Shown piece after piece: positions 59,354 through 64,000 of a stretch of 64,000 nt of DNA; positions within the stretch are counted from its first letter, which is position 1, and the number at the start of each line of letters is the position of its first letter. The translations under genes were made by a program, and so were the position numbers. Below the pieces are notes generated by a model that was not told where the DNA came from, did no database searches, and was given only the letters and a program-made list of their open reading frames with translations. Source of the stretch: Paracoccaceae bacterium (lineage in GTDB: Bacteria > Pseudomonadota > Alphaproteobacteria > Rhodobacterales > Rhodobacteraceae); NCBI GenBank assembly GCA_020425085.1, contig JAGQRW010000007.1:62001-126000 (forward strand), given 5' to 3'.

Positions 59354-60271
59354 TCAGACCTTGAGATTTGGAATGATTTGTTTCTTGCGCGACATGATCC
59401 CCGGCAGAACCACCTGATCACCATCAACCGAAACGCCAAAGGATTTTTCGGCCAGCGTTTTTACCAGTGCATTCGGCACCAGCAATGTCGCCTGTTCCTT
59501 CAGGATATCAACCACGAACAACAAAACCTGATCTACCCCGTCTTCGGCGGCAACACCTGGCATGGCGGCCATCAGACCTGCCTTGCGGTTCAAGGCTATG
59601 TCGGGCGATGTAGTTTCCAGCACTGCAACCCGAAAACTGGTGCTGCCGGCATCGTATTTCTTGCTGTCAAGGCGCAGAAGTTCGGCGTCGCTCAGGTGCG
59701 AAATGTCGGATTTGGCGGCGAACATTTCGGCGGCATATTTTGGAATATCAATGCCAAGATCGCTTGCCAGCCCATCGGCCAGCTTGCGGTCAGTCGGGGT
59801 GGTGGTCGGGCTGCGAAATTCCAGCGTATCGGACAGAACGCATGACAGCATCAGCCCCTTGATAGCATCCGGTGCCTTGTCCATGTCGCGGCCGATCAGC
59901 CAATGCATGACGGTCGCGGTGGCGGCAACCGGGCGCATGGTGATCTTGATCGGACGTCTGGTTTTCAAGTTGCCCGACAAAAGGTGGTGGTCGATTACCT
60001 CGGCAAGGTTGACTTCGTTGATGGTTGCGGGCAGCTCCGCCGGATTGTTGGTATCGACGATCACCACTTCGTCTTCCGGCGCAAGTTCGCCCAACAACGG
60101 CGGCATTTCCACGCCCCAGCGTTTCAGAACAAAGGCGGCTTCGGAATTGGGTTGTTCAAGGATATGCGCCCTGGCCGGCTTTTTCTGTACGTCATTCAGA
60201 TACCATTCCCAAATCAGGGCAGAACAGGTGGCGTCGGTATCCGGGGCCAGATGGCCAAAAATCTTGATCAT
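59354..60271 (-). CDS. ppaC: Manganese-dependent inorganic pyrophosphatase (class C)
   Basis: A 305-residue DHH-family pyrophosphatase. Metal ligands: GHLAPDTDA (H7, D11, D13), IVDTNN (D73), VIDHHLL (D94-H95-H96), and the substrate-binding SRKKQ near the C-terminus. It splits pyrophosphate to drive biosynthesis and uses Mn2+ or Co2+. First gene of the minus-strand row to ribF, divergent from groESL with a 276-bp gap. Confidence 0.95.
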   Translation of the reverse strand: MIKIFGHLAPDTDATCSALIWEWYLNDVQKKPARAHILEQPNSEAAFVLKRWGVEMPPLLGELAPEDEVVIVDTNNPAELPATINEVNLAEVIDHHLLSGNLKTRRPIKITMRPVAATATVMHWLIGRDMDKAPDAIKGLMLSCVLSDTLEFRSPTTTPTDRKLADGLASDLGIDIPKYAAEMFAAKSDISHLSDAELLRLDSKKYDAGSTSFRVAVLETTSPDIALNRKAGLMAAMPGVAAEDGVDQVLLFVVDILKEQATLLVPNALVKTLAEKSFGVSVDGDQVVLPGIMSRKKQIIPNLKV

Positions 60272-60357
60272 TCAATACTCGCATTGATGGTGAATTTCGG
60301 CGCCCTTATAGGTGGGGGATCAGGGATTGTCATCCTCCTAATTCCTGCCGATCCGAA

Positions 60358-60397
60358 CCTGTCAGGCAGAATGTGATCGGGTAAACCGGCTGACAGG
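60358..60397. other. Inverted repeat upstream of the groESL promoter
   Basis: CCTGTCAG (60358-60365) and CTGACAGG (60390-60397) are perfect complements with a 24-base spacer, followed by an A-run. It lies 31 bp before the -35 box. Could be an operator or a part of the ppaC leader; function unknown. Confidence 0.3.
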
Positions 60398-60428
60398 AAA
60401 AAAACCTGCTTCATTTTCCGCACTTGCC

Positions 60429-60457
60429 TTGACTCGAAACAAGACCACGCCTAGATC
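60429..60457 (+). promoter_or_regulatory. Sigma-70-type promoter of groESL
   Basis: TTGACT (60429-60434) and TAGATC (60452-60457) are 17 bp apart. Transcription would start close to 60464-60466, so the CIRCE operator begins at about +1. This is the expected layout for HrcA repression. No RpoH-type box was obvious. Confidence 0.65.
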
Positions 60458-60464
60458 CCCGCTG

Positions 60465-60491
60465 TTAGCACTCAACGGTGGCGAGTGCTAA
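60465..60491. promoter_or_regulatory. CIRCE operator (HrcA site)
   Basis: TTAGCACTC, nine bases, GAGTGCTAA: a perfect match to the CIRCE consensus, 56 bp before the groES start. HrcA binding here represses groESL until heat or misfolding stress. hrcA itself is not in the window. Confidence 0.97.
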
Positions 60492-60547
60492 CGGACTAGC
60501 CAAGCCACCTCAGACTTTTGGAACACTCAAACTAAGGGACGATTTCC

Positions 60548-60832
60548 ATGGCATTTACACCCTTGCACGACCGTGTGCTGGTTCGCCGCATCGAAGGCGA
60601 AGAAAAAACCGCTGGCGGACTGATCATTCCGGACAGCGCCAAAGAAAAACCCGCCGAAGGCGAGATCATGGCCGTTGGCGCGGGCGCACGCGACGAAGAC
60701 GGCGACCGCATCGCAATGGACGTGAAAGTCGGCGACCGGGTTCTGTTCGGAAAATGGTCCGGCACCGAAGTTACCATCGACGGCAAAGAACTGCTGATCA
60801 TGAAAGAGAGCGACATTCTGGGCATCATGTAA
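60548..60832 (+). CDS. groES: Co-chaperonin GroES
   Basis: A 94-residue GroES ring subunit. [11 protein letters not shown] at the start, the mobile loop [18 protein letters not shown] (about 19-36) that docks on GroEL, and [17 protein letters not shown] at the end. It caps the GroEL cavity during ATP-driven folding. Controlled by CIRCE; groEL follows 47 bp later with its own AGGAG site. Confidence 0.98.
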   Translation: MAFTPLHDRVLVRRIEGEEKTAGGLIIPDSAKEKPAEGEIMAVGAGARDEDGDRIAMDVKVGDRVLFGKWSGTEVTIDGKELLIMKESDILGIM

Positions 60833-60873
60833 GCCCCGACTGTCACCCTTCAACCCAACTAATTCAGGAGTAG

Positions 60874-62523
<1,650 letters not shown>

Positions 62524-62533
62524 TAATCGGTCT

Positions 62534-62556
62534 GACCCCGGACCTGTTCCGGGGTC
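62534..62556 (+). terminator. First hairpin after groEL
   Basis: GACCCCGGA (62534-62542) and TCCGGGGTC (62548-62556), perfect 9-bp stem with a CCTGT loop, 11 bp after the groEL stop. No T-run follows; probably an mRNA-stabilising or auxiliary hairpin before the true terminator. Confidence 0.55.
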
Positions 62557-62572
62557 GACTGCTTTGACCATC

Positions 62573-62601
62573 AAAGGGGCTGCCTTCGGGTGGCCCCTTT
62601 T
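62573..62601 (+). terminator. Rho-independent terminator of groESL
   Basis: AAAGGGGCTGCC pairs with GGTGGCCCCTTT (two G.T pairs) over a TTCG tetraloop, a very stable hairpin, and ends in TTTT. It sits 49 bp after the groEL stop. Confidence 0.9.
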
Positions 62602-62758
62602 CAGTTATGTGGCATGATTATGCGCTGGTCGGGCTTGCTGCTGAAGGTCCGGGAAAAACCGGTTTCTTCCAATCTGGCAATCCAGAATAACTATTGCCAT
62701 CCTTGCATTCGGCCAGAGTTATCAGAACGAATTTTCTGTCAGCGGCATTCGGGAATGC

Positions 62759-64000
62759 CTATGCTGCATCAGATCTATCCAGGTGACCGTCTGAAGCCGG
62801 TTTGACCTGCTGTCGGTATTCGGTTTCGCGCGTCTCCGCTGCCAGATCCAAATCCCAAGTCCTGATTTCCTTGGCTCTTTGACGGCTTTTTTCAATGTCA
62901 TTCGATGCAAGCTGTCGCCGAACCACGCCCACGGCAAGGCACTGGCGCGCTGGTGGGCCGTTCAGGGCGGCATCGGGGGTTGCTGGCGTTCCGTAGATGT
63001 CGCGCAGTGCCTGACATTCGCCAGCCGTCAGTCCGTTCACTACCATCGGCCCCAGCAGGAGCGATTCCGACAGACAGCCATTTGCGACCACGACCTCGTG
63101 CCGTTTGCAGGCGAAGTGTATCCAGGTGATCTCTCGCCTGCCCATCACATGACGGATCCCGCGAAGTGACAAAAGCGATTTTGCCGGGACGAGGGCTTCG
63201 GATTTGAACTTGTCCTGCAGTTGCCCGCCGCCTCCGACAAGAATTCGGTGTTGCGGCGATACGATCAGATTTCGCGATGGTATGCCGGAACCAAGTGCGC
63301 CCGCCCTGATGATAATTGGCCTGGCATCCTTTTCAACCATATCCAGCGGTTGCTGATCATGATGAACCCACAGGATTTTCTGCGCCGCGTTGTCCAGTGT
63401 GCTGACGCTGTCGCCCGGCTGCAACTTGGCAACATCTTGTGGCCCGTCTGGCGTGTCGATCAGCGTCCCGGCGGCATAGCAAACCACCGCTATCTTTTCG
63501 ATGTTCTTCGTGCTCAACCCCTTGGTCTTGGTTACTAATGTGTCGGTCCCCAGATCGCCGTCGATCCCACCTATTGTTGCGTTGGTGCCAACGACGATAG
63601 AGTCATCGCCCGCGCCGGTATTGAGGTATTTGATAGATGCACCATCGCCGATCCTGAAATTGTCGTCGCCACCACCGGTTCTCCATTCCCCCGTGGCGGT
63701 GAAGCCGTTACCGATGTTGATGTTGTCAACCCCGGCTTGTGATCCTGAATACCCGCCAAAGGTGACATTGTCGCCGAGATTGAGGTTTATCGAATTCGTG
63801 GCAGTGGCGTCGATATATGTGTTTGCCAGATTTGCATTGTTCGCAATGTTCACCCAAGGCGATTGATTGCTTCCGAAATTCAGCTGCAATTTGTTTGGAT
63901 TTGACTGTTCTACCAGGATTTCAAAATTGACGGGAACTCTATAAGCCGAAATGAAATTCACCAGCCCTTCGGCTGAGGGGTCGATGAAAAAAACGTCGCC
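62759..64000 (-). CDS. Hint-domain protein with glycine/aspartate repeats (5' end outside window)
   Basis: The frame is open to the last base, so the N-terminus lies beyond the window; at least 413 residues are seen. The visible start is beta-rich with GGGDDNFRIGDGA and GAGDDSIVVG, like calcium-binding RTX-type turns. A Hint_2 (hedgehog/intein) domain begins at CYAAGTLIDTPDGPQ, the Cys being the self-processing nucleophile, and includes VSPQHRILV and a later WIHFACKRHEVVVANG. A 100-residue Arg/Glu-rich tail follows. Such proteins are frequent in Rhodobacteraceae; a secreted self-processing protein is likely, target unknown. A weak hairpin (GGCATTC/GAATGCC, 62744-62759) overlaps the stop. Confidence 0.83.
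   Translation of the reverse strand, partial: GDVFFIDPSAEGLVNFISAYRVPVNFEILVEQSNPNKLQLNFGSNQSPWVNIANNANLANTYIDATATNSINLNLGDNVTFGGYSGSQAGVDNINIGNGFTATGEWRTGGGDDNFRIGDGASIKYLNTGAGDDSIVVGTNATIGGIDGDLGTDTLVTKTKGLSTKNIEKIAVVCYAAGTLIDTPDGPQDVAKLQPGDSVSTLDNAAQKILWVHHDQQPLDMVEKDARPIIIRAGALGSGIPSRNLIVSPQHRILVGGGGQLQDKFKSEALVPAKSLLSLRGIRHVMGRREITWIHFACKRHEVVVANGCLSESLLLGPMVVNGLTAGECQALRDIYGTPATPDAALNGPPARQCLAVGVVRRQLASNDIEKSRQRAKEIRTWDLDLAAETRETEYRQQVKPASDGHLDRSDAA

Noticed and set aside
58457-60271. FMN riboswitch for the ribF row
   Set aside because: The upstream gaps are 9-23 bp and the row begins at ppaC; no RFN-like conserved segments were seen before ppaC or ribF.

Overview
The window reads as chromosomal core DNA of an alphaproteobacterium, most likely a member of the Rhodobacteraceae (roseobacter/Rhodobacter group). 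This is inferred from gene content and order: uvrC-pgsA-moaD-moaE, pyrB followed by a dihydroorotase homologue without its metal ligands, a plant-type GshA, two VPLPA-CTERM proteins, a Hint-domain protein, and the compact atpHAGDC cluster. Genes are dense, AT-rich stretches are confined to a few promoters, and no rRNA, tRNA, CRISPR array, phage or insertion sequence was seen.

Layout. 1-9.7 kb (+): the 3' end of sppA, a small zinc-ribbon membrane protein, a Ca2+/Na+ antiporter, a pteridine-reductase-like SDR, uvrC, pgsA, moaD, moaE, pyrB, pyrC', plsY and a DUF805 protein. 9.7-13.6 kb (-): rsmE, a membrane protein, gshA and an MFS carrier. 13.6-17.1 kb (+): ubiA, a large OmpA-domain protein and a coiled-coil membrane protein. 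17.2-28.5 kb is mixed: two VPLPA-CTERM proteins, a uracil-DNA glycosylase without Fe-S cysteines, moaB, an RND efflux pair, a stand-alone DsbD-alpha-like protein, YqgE, and a secreted protein with a zincin motif. 28.6-33.5 kb (+): lepA, hisC, an arogenate/prephenate dehydrogenase and an extensin-family protein. 33.5-40.2 kb: a DUF2125 protein, ChaC, NfeD and an SPFH protein, then an ExbB-like proton channel with an OmpA coiled-coil partner. 40.2-44.5 kb (-): an M23 peptidase, clpA and gloB. 44.6-52.1 kb (+): a methyltransferase, atpHAGDC, an H-type lectin and a DUF389 membrane protein. 52.1-60.3 kb: prs, an HCCA isomerase with a hydrolase, a threonine aldolase with YcgN, DUF2161, and the minus-strand row ppaC-HAD-maoC-ribF. 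60.4-62.6 kb: groESL with promoter, CIRCE operator and terminator. The window ends inside a Hint-domain protein on the minus strand.

How it fits together. Most of the window is housekeeping: ATP synthesis, chaperones, nucleotide and phospholipid synthesis, Mo-cofactor, glutathione, DNA repair. The less explained parts concern the envelope: two OmpA-domain proteins each with a membrane partner, an SPFH/NfeD pair next to a proton-channel-like pair, an RND pump with extra C-terminal helices, two exosortase-type substrates without their sorting enzyme, and secreted proteins of unknown role. No defence island or wholly new multi-gene system is evident; the best leads are single genes and non-coding elements listed as findings.
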